From: a virus
Direction: 5' to 3' (one strand)
Virus record (IMG/VR): IMGVR_UViG_3300024346_000091
Location: 1 to 52,426 of that record
DNA: 52,426 nt
The notes below the pieces were generated by a model that saw only the letters and a program-made list of their open reading frames with translations, ran no database searches and was not told the DNA's origin. The position numbers were made by a program, and so were the translations under genes. Positions 1 through 8,985 of this stretch are shown here, piece after piece; positions within the stretch are counted from its first letter, which is position 1; each line of letters starts with the position of its first letter.

Positions 1-1032
1 ATGTTCAGTGCGAAATTAGGTTTAACTGCCCCGAGTGGTACACTTAGCAACACTACACGTAATACTTATATCGTAAAATATGACTCTTCTGGTACTCAAG
101 TGTTTGAACGAGCATATCAACCAATTAACGACAATAGTGGTAACTACGAACAGAGAAGTGATATCATTACAGATGCAACTGGAAACATTTATGCACAGTG
201 GATGATATGGGATAAAGAAAATATCGCAACAATTAAACTGTCACCGGCCGGAGCTCTATTGTGGGACGTTTATTATTCTGCTTGGGACGTTCCTTATTTC
301 TCAGGCTTTGCTGAAGTTGGTGGCTTGGGTATTTCAAGTGATGGATCCACTTTGATCCGAGGCTATTCTTTTACAGATGGCGGAAACACTGATCCAGGCA
401 TACTTATAAAAGTTAACACAACAACTGGCGCGGTAACTGATCGCAGAACAATTGTTGGAGCATCAGAAGTGTTTAGTAGAATTTATGATGTAAAAATTGA
501 TCCCGCAACAGATTTAGTTTATATATTTGGTGCTCAGGATAAGACTGTTGGTGCAATTCAACCGTATTTGCTAGTCATTGATTTAAGCTTTAACATTCAA
601 TACTTCCATGATTATGCAATTGCTCCAGTTGGATATCAACAAATTTATATTGACTACGGTCCTACTACATACACAAATAGAGGTCCTCGAATTTCAATCG
701 GAACAGACAATATATCACTTGCATTTTTGCATGATGATAATACTGCCGTAAATGGACTCTTGCTCAACTTTAACAAAGACGGAACTGGTATTACAGCAGG
801 CACATTGGTTACAAGTGGCAGAGGCGTTACATATTCTCTAGTTACAACTGGCGCACCAACATTCGGTACAGTAACTGAACTTAGCGATCAGTGGGGCGCT
901 CCTGGCAACAACAGTGGCGGTAGAGTAGTTGACATGTCAGGAACTTTGACAGTAGCAGAAACTGGCGTCACAACATTTGGCACTAAGGTTACCCTTGGTG
1001 CGCTAGCGTTACCAACAATCACGTTGCTATAA
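1..1032 (+). CDS. Tail-associated structural protein, 5' end outside window
   Basis: 343 codons are open from the first base to TAA. The protein starts in the middle of a repeat-like pattern (aromatic and glycine-rich strands such as YIVKYDSSG, IYAQWMIWD, VYIFGAQD), so the window edge probably cuts the N-terminus. The Thr/Gly/Ser/Val-rich, cysteine-free composition and short beta-strand repeats resemble beta-propeller or fibre proteins of marine myoviruses. It is followed by four more fibre-like genes behind a late promoter, which supports a virion role. No enzymatic motif is visible. The exact structural role (fibre, hinge or baseplate periphery) is not resolved. Confidence 0.6.
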   Translation: MFSAKLGLTAPSGTLSNTTRNTYIVKYDSSGTQVFERAYQPINDNSGNYEQRSDIITDATGNIYAQWMIWDKENIATIKLSPAGALLWDVYYSAWDVPYFSGFAEVGGLGISSDGSTLIRGYSFTDGGNTDPGILIKVNTTTGAVTDRRTIVGASEVFSRIYDVKIDPATDLVYIFGAQDKTVGAIQPYLLVIDLSFNIQYFHDYAIAPVGYQQIYIDYGPTTYTNRGPRISIGTDNISLAFLHDDNTAVNGLLLNFNKDGTGITAGTLVTSGRGVTYSLVTTGAPTFGTVTELSDQWGAPGNNSGGRVVDMSGTLTVAETGVTTFGTKVTLGALALPTITLL

Positions 1033-1036
1033 TAGG

Positions 1037-1044
1037 TATAAATA
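1037..1044 (+). promoter_or_regulatory. T4-type late promoter box TATAAATA
   Basis: An exact TATAAATA lies between the stop of the first tail gene and the ATG at 1064. T4-like phages use this single -10-like element with a phage late sigma factor and no -35. The predicted transcript would begin about 6 bases downstream and leave a short leader carrying an AACAGGAACAAC ribosome-binding region. Confidence 0.7.
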
Positions 1045-1063
1045 CTGGAAACAGGAACAACAA

Positions 1064-2500
1064 ATGACACAAGTAGACCGCACCACGTTTAAATCCACCA
1101 CGACGACGCTTTTTGCTGACAACTCAACAGGCGACATTGGTGCAAATGATTTACGTACACAAATGAATAACATTGCTGATTCGACAGTGTTTAGAAAAAC
1201 TGAACGAATTGCGCCGCCAACTAACAATGATGATGGTGTTGGTACTAACGGCAACGGTAGATTTAACGTTTCTGACATTTGGATAGATGAAACAAACGAT
1301 AAAGCCTATATATGTTTAGATAGTGCAACAGCAAACGCTGTTTGGACAGAGGTAACATATGTTGATGCAGGATCTATATCAGCAATTGACGGACCACAGC
1401 CTGACGAAGTTGCATTCTTTGCATCACCTACTCAACTTGGTAGCTCAGGCGGCCTCCTACTTTGGAACGGAACAGACTTTACAGTAACAGGTAATATTGT
1501 TGTAAGCGGCACTGTTGATGGCAGAGATATTGCTGTAGACGGCGCAAAGCTAGATCTTCTACCAGCAAGCTCACTATCCGCTGTCACCGCCACTTCATTA
1601 TCAGTTGACGATGTAACTACATCAACTGGACAAATTACAAGCATTACTACTAGAACAGGCGACGGTTTAGCAGCAACATACGCAGGCGACGCAATGACAC
1701 TTCGCGTTGACAACAATCGTATTACAAAAGATACCACAGCTAGAACATTAAGTGACACTGACAACGGGCGTTTTATTACAAATGCTGGCGCAGGTGCACC
1801 TGTTACATGGACAATACCTCTTTCAACCACATTGCAAGCAACACCACGTTTGGTTGCTACGTTCTTTAAGGTTGCTAACCAAACGATGAACATTGTTGGT
1901 ATAACTGGTGTATCTGTAAATGGAATAGCTGAAAGCGGTGGCAATGAATCAATTATTGAAATTTGCCCAGTGCCTTATGACAGCTTTGCAGTAGTGCTTT
2001 ATGCTGGCGTACCTAACACTTACTATGTCTACCAAGGTACTGATATCAAGAAATTAAACACTGTTGCAAACACAGAATTAGCATTTTGGACAGCAGATGG
2101 AACAATTGATGGCGCACCTGAAATGCTATGGGATGGCACTGCATTAGATGTAACTGGTGAAGTCAAAAGCAATTGGGCATTCAATCCACAAACAGGAACA
2201 ACATACACCGCAGCACTAACAGACCGCGGACGAATTGTCACAATGAGTAACGCCGCAGCAAACGTGTTTACAATCCCAGATGATACCACAGTTAATTTTC
2301 CAGTTGGCACAGAAATTCGTGTGCTACAAATTGGCGCAGGCGCGACTAGCATCACAGCAAGTGGTGTAGGTGGCGGTGTAACACTTAATGGTATTTTAGC
2401 AGGAAGCGGCGCACTTACAGGACAATGGGACGAGGTACGCTTGTACAAAGTTGGTGCTGATGCTTGGTACGCGACTGGTGAAATTGGAGCAGTAGCATAA
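1064..2500 (+). CDS. Tail fibre-like structural protein
   Basis: 478 aa. The N-terminus (TQVDRTTFKSTTTTLFADN) and the segment around IWIDETNDKAYICLD resemble fibre proteins of marine T4-like phages. The rest alternates short Thr/Ala/Gly-rich beta segments with modules of the type ITSITTRTGDGL and GTTYTAALTDRGRIVTMSN. A similar module (TTYTVALGDVSKYKETTN) occurs in the next gene, suggesting shared trimeric-fibre domains. No enzymatic motif is seen. Expressed late, probably from the box at 1037. Its stop shares a base with the next start (TAATG). Confidence 0.7.
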   Translation: MTQVDRTTFKSTTTTLFADNSTGDIGANDLRTQMNNIADSTVFRKTERIAPPTNNDDGVGTNGNGRFNVSDIWIDETNDKAYICLDSATANAVWTEVTYVDAGSISAIDGPQPDEVAFFASPTQLGSSGGLLLWNGTDFTVTGNIVVSGTVDGRDIAVDGAKLDLLPASSLSAVTATSLSVDDVTTSTGQITSITTRTGDGLAATYAGDAMTLRVDNNRITKDTTARTLSDTDNGRFITNAGAGAPVTWTIPLSTTLQATPRLVATFFKVANQTMNIVGITGVSVNGIAESGGNESIIEICPVPYDSFAVVLYAGVPNTYYVYQGTDIKKLNTVANTELAFWTADGTIDGAPEMLWDGTALDVTGEVKSNWAFNPQTGTTYTAALTDRGRIVTMSNAAANVFTIPDDTTVNFPVGTEIRVLQIGAGATSITASGVGGGVTLNGILAGSGALTGQWDEVRLYKVGADAWYATGEIGAVA

Positions 2501-3174
2501 TGGCAGTAGATCTAAATCAACTTGAAATCACAGTAGCACAACTAGAACAGGATGCAACAGTAATTGGTAAAATTGTTAATGACCCAGCAGATGAACCAAA
2601 TTCTGGACAAGCGGACGGTACAGTTACAACACGTTTAGGCGATGTTGTCAAGAATGTCAATCGTGTTCTATTAGAAGTTTCTGAAACCCAACCAGTAGCA
2701 AACTTGTCAAATACTACAACTACAAGTTTGGCTGAAGGCACAAACCTTTATTACACAGATGAACGTGTAGACGACCGTGTTAGCAGCTTGCTAGTAGCAG
2801 GCACAGGCATTGCGCTTACATATGACGATGGAGCAAATACTCTAACTGTTGACGCTGCAATTCCTAGTTTAACCACAACAATTGAAACTGTTGCTGGTAC
2901 GACTTATACAGTTGCATTAGGTGACGTATCAAAATACAAAGAAACAACAAACGCTGCCGCAGTTACAATCACTGTTGATGGAACAACTGGCTTTAGTGCT
3001 GGTGATGAGATCTTTTTTGAACAAGGCGGCGCGGGCGCAATTACATTTGCAGCAGCAGGTGGCATGACCATCAACAGCCGTGATGCAGTATTTTCAACAG
3101 CTGGGCAATATGCAACCGCATTCTTGAAGTTTAAAAGTGCAACAGTGGCAACACTAAGTGGTGATATTGCATGA
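2500..3174 (+). CDS. Tail fibre-like structural protein
   Basis: 224 aa, overlapping the previous stop by one base. The N-terminus (residues 1-60) is alpha-helical and rich in Asp/Gln/Val. It is followed by a segment with NLSNTTTTSLAEGTNLYYTDERV, a motif type typical of phage fibre repeats. A C-terminal beta domain (about residues 125-224) resembles the one ending the preceding gene. The pair may form one fibre from two polypeptides. No catalytic residues are seen. Confidence 0.68.
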   Translation: MAVDLNQLEITVAQLEQDATVIGKIVNDPADEPNSGQADGTVTTRLGDVVKNVNRVLLEVSETQPVANLSNTTTTSLAEGTNLYYTDERVDDRVSSLLVAGTGIALTYDDGANTLTVDAAIPSLTTTIETVAGTTYTVALGDVSKYKETTNAAAVTITVDGTTGFSAGDEIFFEQGGAGAITFAAAGGMTINSRDAVFSTAGQYATAFLKFKSATVATLSGDIA

Positions 3175-3911
3175 GTTTAGCTGGCATAATAGGTGCTGGG
3201 CGACGCCGCAATAACATTTCTGGACCTGCTACTGAAATGGCCGGTCTCTTTGCAAATGGCGAAGCTGGTGACTATTGGGAAGCGGGCTACCTACCTGGCA
3301 AGGGCCTTCCTGATCCTACTACAGGGTTTCAATCCACGCTGATCGGTCAAGCGAATGGTGAGCAGGTTACGGGTGCCACCGCTGGACTTTTGCCAAGACC
3401 TAACCCGAACACAGGCGAACCTGTCCAGTGGCGCACTGAGCTTATAACTGGGCGCTGCACTTTGTCTAGCTCATTGAGTGACACCTTTGCAATGTGGGTT
3501 TATGGCTCTTGCTCTGACGTAGGCTGGAACTGTTGGATGCAACTTGGGCCCGCAGGCCCTTACATTTACAACGCATCGCCGCAGTACAACTTCCAAGCCG
3601 GTCGACCAGTAACGCAAGGCGTCACATCAAGCCTGAACAACCCAAGCAACGCGACAATGCTAGTTCAAGTTGAAGCGGGCGCCGGTGTCAGTTTCTATAT
3701 AAACGACGCTTTGATCGGCACGAATGCTGGCATTAGCTATGACTCTGGCATGACCCAATTTGATGTCTTTTCCCTATGGGGAGGCGGACAGCGCATGAAC
3801 GGCTATACCCGAGCCTTTGGTGTTGTGGATCGGCTTCTTTTGCCGGAAGAACGGACCATGGTCCATGAGCGTAACGTTCATCTTTACACCATTGGTGAAG
3901 GTTTACCCTAA
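3171..3911 (+). CDS. Lectin/LamG-like adhesin or fibre-tip protein
   Basis: 246 aa, starting inside the previous stop (ATGA). After a Gly-rich arm (residues 1-60) comes a beta-rich domain. The pattern of aromatic strands, the VEAGAGVSFYINDALIG segment and the ending DRLLLPEERTMVHER resemble concanavalin-A-like/LamG jelly rolls, where a late helix precedes the terminus. It is clearly richer in G+C than its AT-rich neighbours and uses cysteine (at least three residues), which the other fibre genes avoid. That composition suggests recent acquisition, as expected for a receptor-binding tip. The fold assignment is inference. Confidence 0.5.
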   Translation: MSLAGIIGAGRRRNNISGPATEMAGLFANGEAGDYWEAGYLPGKGLPDPTTGFQSTLIGQANGEQVTGATAGLLPRPNPNTGEPVQWRTELITGRCTLSSSLSDTFAMWVYGSCSDVGWNCWMQLGPAGPYIYNASPQYNFQAGRPVTQGVTSSLNNPSNATMLVQVEAGAGVSFYINDALIGTNAGISYDSGMTQFDVFSLWGGGQRMNGYTRAFGVVDRLLLPEERTMVHERNVHLYTIGEGLP

Positions 3912-3931
3912 TGTATATAGATAATTCAACA

Positions 3932-3939
3932 GCTAAATA
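3932..3939 (+). promoter_or_regulatory. Possible late promoter box GCTAAATA
   Basis: GCTAAATA matches the TATAAATA late consensus at six of eight positions and sits 22 bases before the GTG start at 3962. Two other NCTAAATA boxes at gene starts (14877 on plus, 49196 on minus) make a variant element plausible. Confidence 0.35.
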
Positions 3940-3961
3940 GTAAGAAGAACAGGTAACCACA

Positions 3962-4537
3962 GTGGATCATTTGAAATTACATGTAGAAGGACACGTACTA
4001 ATACGCGACTTCGATACAGGCGAGGTTATATTAAACCGTCGCAATGCGATTCATCGTGAAAACATGAGTTTTGCAATAGCAAGCGCACTCACAAACACTG
4101 TAGGCATCAACTCTTTTTCTGGCTTTATTGCAAACTTAGCATATGGCAATGGTGGCGTAGTAGTTGATGGCAGTGGTAACATAACCTACAACACAGTAAA
4201 CGTAACAGATGTCACAGCAGAATTATACAATCAGACTTGGACCAAGTCTGTAAATTTCAGTGTGGATGAAGATCCACTCAACAATACCACCGTAAATCAT
4301 GATGGTGGGACGACTTTTTCAGACGTCGTTATAACAAGTACACTAGAATATGGTGAGCCTGTAGGGCAAGATCCACTCGATGATACAAACAACCAAGAGG
4401 GTGATTTTGTATTTGATGAGATTGGACTAGTGTCACAACAAGGTAGACTGCTAACGCATTTAATCTTCCATCCGGTACAAAAATCGGCTAATAGAAAGAT
4501 TCAAGTAGTTTACACCGTAAGGATCGCAGCAGGATAA
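3962..4537 (+). CDS. Conserved T4-like virion structural protein
   Basis: 191 aa from a GTG start preceded by an AGG-containing leader; no in-frame ATG lies upstream. The opening (HLKLHVEGHVLIRDFDTGE, then NRRNAIHRENMSFAIA) and the ending (FDEIGLVSQQGRLLTHLIFHP) resemble a small structural protein recurrent in marine T4-like phages beside fibre genes. It is probably a baseplate or fibre-network component. No catalytic motif. The next gene starts 3 bases after the stop. Confidence 0.6.
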   Translation: MDHLKLHVEGHVLIRDFDTGEVILNRRNAIHRENMSFAIASALTNTVGINSFSGFIANLAYGNGGVVVDGSGNITYNTVNVTDVTAELYNQTWTKSVNFSVDEDPLNNTTVNHDGGTTFSDVVITSTLEYGEPVGQDPLDDTNNQEGDFVFDEIGLVSQQGRLLTHLIFHPVQKSANRKIQVVYTVRIAAG

Positions 4538-4540
4538 CAC

Positions 4541-5605
4541 ATGGCATATATAGTAGATTTTACAGACGGAACCAAATCAGCGATTAACGTCGCTAACTCA
4601 GCAGTTAACACAACTACCAATATCGGACTTGTAGGCCAAGGCTACAAGAATTACGGTGAAATAGTTGCTGAAGACTTGCTACACATGCTGGAAAACTTTG
4701 CTAGTGGTTCCGCACCAAGCAAACCAGTAGAGGGTCAAATTTGGTATGACTCAATAAACAACCAACTTAAATACTTTGACGACACGATAGCTAACAGTGG
4801 AAACTGGAAGCCAATTGCAAGTATGTCGGTACAATCCGCCGCGCCAGCAACTGTTGGTGAAACAGACGGTCATTTTTGGTTAGACAGCGACAATGGAACA
4901 TTGTACCTTTACTACAACGGATCCTGGGTTGCAGTTAGCGATGTTTCAGGTGATACTCGTCTTGTTGCTCGTACGCGATATGACACAAATGATATCGCCC
5001 GGCGCACAGTTGAGGTGATTGTTAATGGTCAAATTGTTAGCGTAACAACATCAGATCTTGCGACATGGGCACCACAAACATCAGGTGTTAATATTGAATA
5101 TCTTGAAGATGGTGTTACATTGATGAACACACAATTCCCTACCATTGTTAGAGGTATTACCCTTAACATTGGCGAAGCATATGTATTTTCTGGTACAGCT
5201 ACACAAGCACAGTACGCTGACCTTGCAGAGCGTTACGAATCAGATGCGGTATATGGATACGGCATTGTAGTTAAAATTGGCGGCACAAAAGAAATTACAC
5301 AGACAGATATGGAGTATTGCCCAGACGTATTTGGTATTATATCTGACAAGCCAGCATTTGCAATGAACAGTGGCGCGGGTCCTAATGCAACTCACCCATA
5401 TGTTGCATTGAGTGGACGAGTCCCTGTTATGGTAATAGGTAAGGTAAATAAAGGCGAGCGGTTAGTTAGTAGTGGAACGCCAGGACATGCAATGGGCGCA
5501 GGCGATATTGCTGGTGTGCATTGGCAGTATGTTATCGGACGGGCGCTAGAAGATAAAATTAATGATGCACCAGGTGTTGTAGAAGCAGTAGTAGGAACAA
5601 AGTAA
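4541..5605 (+). CDS. Tail fibre-like protein with conserved C-terminal domain
   Basis: 354 aa. The N-terminal half has tail-protein motifs: a NIGLVGQGYKNYGE helix, then PVEGQIWYDSINNQLKYFD and GHFWLDSDNGTLYLYYNGSW, which are short paired beta units. The C-terminal 150 residues contain YADLAERYESD, ALSGRVPVMVIGKV and KGERLVSSG, a domain common at the ends of cyanophage and pelagiphage fibre proteins. In some phages similar C-terminal modules act as assembly or self-cleaving chaperones; that function is not demonstrated here. Confidence 0.65.
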   Translation: MAYIVDFTDGTKSAINVANSAVNTTTNIGLVGQGYKNYGEIVAEDLLHMLENFASGSAPSKPVEGQIWYDSINNQLKYFDDTIANSGNWKPIASMSVQSAAPATVGETDGHFWLDSDNGTLYLYYNGSWVAVSDVSGDTRLVARTRYDTNDIARRTVEVIVNGQIVSVTTSDLATWAPQTSGVNIEYLEDGVTLMNTQFPTIVRGITLNIGEAYVFSGTATQAQYADLAERYESDAVYGYGIVVKIGGTKEITQTDMEYCPDVFGIISDKPAFAMNSGAGPNATHPYVALSGRVPVMVIGKVNKGERLVSSGTPGHAMGAGDIAGVHWQYVIGRALEDKINDAPGVVEAVVGTK

Positions 5606-5606
5606 A

Positions 5607-6833
5607 GTGGTAGTCCAAGCAGGAGGATTGATAGAGGTTGCAGACTATAATGCCTTGGCATTAGAGATCAATCGTCTGTTTAGTGACAATACATCAGCAT
5701 TGGTGTACAGTACATCCAACGTTTTATTATTTGAAACTATAGGCGTCGGCGGCGAAACAGGCGGCGCGACAAGAGTACTTTCACCAGCCCCAATTACAAC
5801 TGATCACATTGTTGTAATTATTGATGGCATTACTTTAGCTACAGACAGGTACAGCATAAATTTTGGTACTGGCGTAATAACATTTACTGATGCCATCGCA
5901 CCAAGCGCGGTTATTGTAATTTACAATAGAACTGCCCACCGTTACGGGTGGGGCCAACAAGCAAGTGTTTATCCAATTGCTACAGGTAATCCTATTCTAG
6001 CTGATGAGGCTACGTTGCAAGCATACATAGAAGCAAACGTTAACAACATTATTGACAAGGTCAATATTATTGAAGAGCGCATTGACGGCCCAACCGCCCT
6101 AGGGCGTGTAGCACAAGGCAACTTAATTCGTGCCTCAGATAAAGCTACAATCACATCAACACTTGCTACTGACGTGCTAACAGTAGACAACTACTGGCAG
6201 AATGCTGTAGCTACGGTTACAACTGGTGTAACATCATTCACCCGCACAGCAGATTGGGCTAACCAGCTTGTTGGTGTTATGCGTTACACTTGGGCAAGTT
6301 ATGATCAAATGCGTTACTTTTTTAACTCAGGAAATGATATACGTGCTGCAATCACAATGACTGGCGATCCGCTTAATCAAGGGTATAACAACTGGAACCA
6401 AGTTGCAACACAAATGGGAACCTTACTGTTTAACTACAATTCTGCCAGCCAGACTGGTACTGGCGGATACACAAATAATATTGGTGCATATGATTTGAGT
6501 GATACAGCGTACCAGACCATATTCACAAGTAACAGTCCACTAACACCTGTCACCCCGGGTGGCGACTATGATGCATATGCTACATATGTTGACCTAGTTA
6601 TGTTATGGGAAGCCCAGGTAGTCGAAGCCCTGCCAGCAATTAGCATTGATATTCGGATTACAATGAATGACTTAGCGTTAAACGCAGACATTGCAGCTGG
6701 TACAACCACATTCACTGCTGGGTATAAACTAGCAGACGCTGTTACCAACAACTCAGCAACCTTCTCAGCAGCGACATTTGCCCCAACTATAACAGTGCTT
6801 GAAGATTTTGTAACTGGCGGAAACGACAGCTAA
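5607..6833 (+). CDS. Virion structural / fibre-like protein
   Basis: 408 aa from GTG one base after the previous stop; no closer ATG exists. The N-terminal domain (GLIEVADYNALALEINRLF, then a beta region ending VIVIYNRTAHRYGWGQ) and the following helical segment with IIDKVNIIEERIDG resemble a structural protein conserved in marine T4-like phages. The C-terminal half is rich in Asn/Thr/Tyr with short beta strands. It is the last gene of the structural block; the next gene has its own sigma70-type promoter. Confidence 0.6.
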   Translation: MVVQAGGLIEVADYNALALEINRLFSDNTSALVYSTSNVLLFETIGVGGETGGATRVLSPAPITTDHIVVIIDGITLATDRYSINFGTGVITFTDAIAPSAVIVIYNRTAHRYGWGQQASVYPIATGNPILADEATLQAYIEANVNNIIDKVNIIEERIDGPTALGRVAQGNLIRASDKATITSTLATDVLTVDNYWQNAVATVTTGVTSFTRTADWANQLVGVMRYTWASYDQMRYFFNSGNDIRAAITMTGDPLNQGYNNWNQVATQMGTLLFNYNSASQTGTGGYTNNIGAYDLSDTAYQTIFTSNSPLTPVTPGGDYDAYATYVDLVMLWEAQVVEALPAISIDIRITMNDLALNADIAAGTTTFTAGYKLADAVTNNSATFSAATFAPTITVLEDFVTGGNDS

Positions 6834-6847
6834 GTTATTAAAAACAC

Positions 6848-6876
6848 TTGACAATCCTACATTATCACTATATTAT
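6848..6876 (+). promoter_or_regulatory. Sigma70-type promoter TTGACA-17-TATTAT
   Basis: TTGACA (6848-6853) and TATTAT (6871-6876) are separated by exactly 17 bases. The gene start at 6903 follows with an AGGAG ribosome-binding site (6888-6892). It marks the switch from late structural genes to the modification island, which therefore could be transcribed by host polymerase early in infection. Confidence 0.8.
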
Positions 6877-6902
6877 GTACGTAACACAGGAGTAATTCTA
6901 AC

Positions 6903-7247
6903 ATGGACGAACGACTTGAAAAGGCTTTGGCCTTCTCCAATTATCGTGTCACTATTGACAACAGAAAAAAAGCAATCAAACGCAGATATGAGACCATGTC
7001 AGTTGTATACTACAACGACGGTGTCTTTGTAGCGGACCCACAGACAATCAGTTTTATTGGTACTTTGTCAGTAGACAGCGGCGGCGCAACTGTCTTGGAC
7101 GAAAAGGACCGTCCTATTGATATACCTGACTTGCTAGCGTTCAAGCAAACACTACTTGAAGCATATCATACTGCAATGAATGAATATGCAGATGAAATGA
7201 AGAAGCTAGCAAAAGCAAGAGATGTGAAGAAGGCGATGGATTGGTAA
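6903..7247 (+). CDS. Conserved small T4-like phage protein
   Basis: 114 aa with a strong AGGAG site 10 bases before ATG. The opening (MDERLEKALAFSNYRVTI) and the overall layout (amphipathic helix, beta segment with VYYNDGVFVADPQTI, C-terminal charged helix ending KKAMDW) resemble a small uncharacterised protein found in many marine T4-like phages. No catalytic motif or membrane segment. First gene behind the 6848 promoter and coupled to the next by a TAATG overlap. Confidence 0.6.
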   Translation: MDERLEKALAFSNYRVTIDNRKKAIKRRYETMSVVYYNDGVFVADPQTISFIGTLSVDSGGATVLDEKDRPIDIPDLLAFKQTLLEAYHTAMNEYADEMKKLAKARDVKKAMDW

Positions 7248-8137
7248 TGACAACTGGCGTCGCCTTCTTCGCGTATAACAACTCAAAAATTGACTACTCC
7301 AAATTGGCTACACTTGCTGCCTTGTATGTCAAGCGACATATGGCCAATAACACTACATGCCTAATAACAGATGAAGGTACGTGGGAATGGATGACTGACA
7401 CTGTAAAAGACATCAGACTTGATGATGCTTTTGATGAAGTAGTTCTAACAGACGTTGTGCATCCAACCAATATTAGGAGCAATTACGATTCTCCTTGGAC
7501 ACAATTCAAAAGCGAGTTTAAGAATAGTAACAAGCATCGTGTTCTTGAGTACACCCCTTTTGATCAAACCTTACTATTGGACATTGACTATATTGTGCAA
7601 AACAATAGCCTTGACAATCTGTTCAATACCGACGCTAGTGTTGCTCTATTCCATGACGCTGAAAGTCTAGCAGGACTGCGCCCAGGACCAAACGAGCAAC
7701 GACTGCATGAGCTAGGTATCCCAATGTTGTGGAGTACAGCCGTCTACTTCGATCGTAATAACAAACTGACTAAGATGTTTTTTGATCTTTGGGCACACAT
7801 AGCTGACAATTATGATTATTACCAGTTTCTTTACGGGTTTCCTGGCACGCTTTATAGGACTGATTATTGTGTGAGCATTGCTGCTCATATTATGAACGGT
7901 ATGACGGATGGTGATATAATTGAAGCAATTCCTGGCAAAATGATCAATATGAGTCAGAAGGATGACATAGCTAAAATTAACAGTATTGATGACTGGGTAT
8001 ACCTTGTCAATAACCGAATGGAAAATTGGAAAGACTCTGTGACGCGCATTAAAGGCGAAAATGTTCACGTTATGAACAAACGCGCATTGGGACGGCACTA
8101 CCCATATCTTACTAAATTATTTGAGGAGGCAAAATGA
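7247..8137 (+). CDS. GT-A-like glycosyltransferase family protein
   Basis: 296 aa from the ATG that shares a base with the preceding stop; a TTG six bases upstream is a less likely start. The N-terminus (GVAFFAYNNSKIDYSKLATLAA) reads like the first strand and helix of a GT-A fold. QTLLLDIDYIV near residue 110 supplies a DxD signature for metal and nucleotide-sugar binding, as in GT8-like enzymes. ALFHDAESLAG and AVYFDRNN follow in the usual order. It probably transfers a sugar from a nucleotide-sugar donor; donor and acceptor are unknown. It heads a run of related genes at 8134, 9898 and 16538. Confidence 0.6.
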   Translation: MTTGVAFFAYNNSKIDYSKLATLAALYVKRHMANNTTCLITDEGTWEWMTDTVKDIRLDDAFDEVVLTDVVHPTNIRSNYDSPWTQFKSEFKNSNKHRVLEYTPFDQTLLLDIDYIVQNNSLDNLFNTDASVALFHDAESLAGLRPGPNEQRLHELGIPMLWSTAVYFDRNNKLTKMFFDLWAHIADNYDYYQFLYGFPGTLYRTDYCVSIAAHIMNGMTDGDIIEAIPGKMINMSQKDDIAKINSIDDWVYLVNNRMENWKDSVTRIKGENVHVMNKRALGRHYPYLTKLFEEAK

Positions 8138-8985
8138 CCCAGGGCTACATTATACTTGGCATGAATGAACCTAACAGCAATGTTAACATCGTTACTGCCG
8201 CTGCACTTGCTCAGTCAATCAGAATGCACGATCCTGATCGTGAAATTTGTGTTGTAGTTGGCAAATTTGCTGAAGTGCCTGAGAAATACGAAGAGGTATT
8301 TGATTACATTATTGAATTGCCATTTGGTAGAACAGACCCAAATAGTGACAACATCTTTGCTAATTTTTGGCAATTGTACTACATGTCTCCATTTGATGAA
8401 ACAATGTTTATCAATACCTATGCATTAATAACAGGTGAGATTGCGTCAATATGGAGTGTTTCAAATTTTGATGACATAGTGTGTTTTTCAACTTGCGACT
8501 TTACAGGGCGGCAAAGCCAAACAGTAAAATTATGCGACACAGACGATGTGCAGCTTCAAAAGTTTGGCGGTGATGTGCTGTACTTCAAAAAAAGCGAACG
8601 GGCGGCAGAATTTTTTAAGATGGCTGACCCTGTGTTTAAAAACTGGCGTCACATATACAGGACGTACACTGACAACATCACATATCGTAATTTTGATTTA
8701 ACTGTGCTGCTTAACATAGTTGGCTACATGTTAGGTGAAGAATATTATGTTAGCGACAATTTTAGCTATATTGATTTAAGTCTTACCCCTGACGAAGCGC
8801 CTGGTGTTGAGGATTCGCACAGTAATATCAATTTTTGGATGGATGAAAAGTTTGACAAAGTCAAAATTAACAACTATAACCAAAATGGTATATTTGTCTA
8901 TCATGAGCCAGAGTTGATTGATGACACAATAATGAAAGTGATTAATGGTAACAGTAACACCAAGAACAAGAAACTCGTCGCATGA
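8134..8985 (+). CDS. Glycosyltransferase-like protein lacking a clear DxD motif
   Basis: 283 aa with a strong GAGGAGG site; it overlaps the previous gene by ATGA. The fold pattern parallels its neighbour (YIILGMNEPNSNVNIVTAAALAQSI, then REICVVVG, then YYMSPFDETMFINTYALI). Where the neighbour has DIDY this protein has INTYA, so the metal-binding DxD appears lost. GGDVLYFKKSE follows. It may be a non-catalytic partner or use a different donor site. Confidence 0.5.
   Translation: MTQGYIILGMNEPNSNVNIVTAAALAQSIRMHDPDREICVVVGKFAEVPEKYEEVFDYIIELPFGRTDPNSDNIFANFWQLYYMSPFDETMFINTYALITGEIASIWSVSNFDDIVCFSTCDFTGRQSQTVKLCDTDDVQLQKFGGDVLYFKKSERAAEFFKMADPVFKNWRHIYRTYTDNITYRNFDLTVLLNIVGYMLGEEYYVSDNFSYIDLSLTPDEAPGVEDSHSNINFWMDEKFDKVKINNYNQNGIFVYHEPELIDDTIMKVINGNSNTKNKKLVA

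Noticed and set aside
2029-2448. Long antisense frames opposite the fibre genes
   Set aside because: They are Val/Ser/Pro-rich mirror images of Thr/Ala-rich coding sequence, without ribosome sites or family motifs.
7241-7247. TTG start two codons before the ATG of the glycosyltransferase gene at 7247
   Set aside because: ATG 7247 overlaps the previous stop as TAATG, the usual arrangement here.
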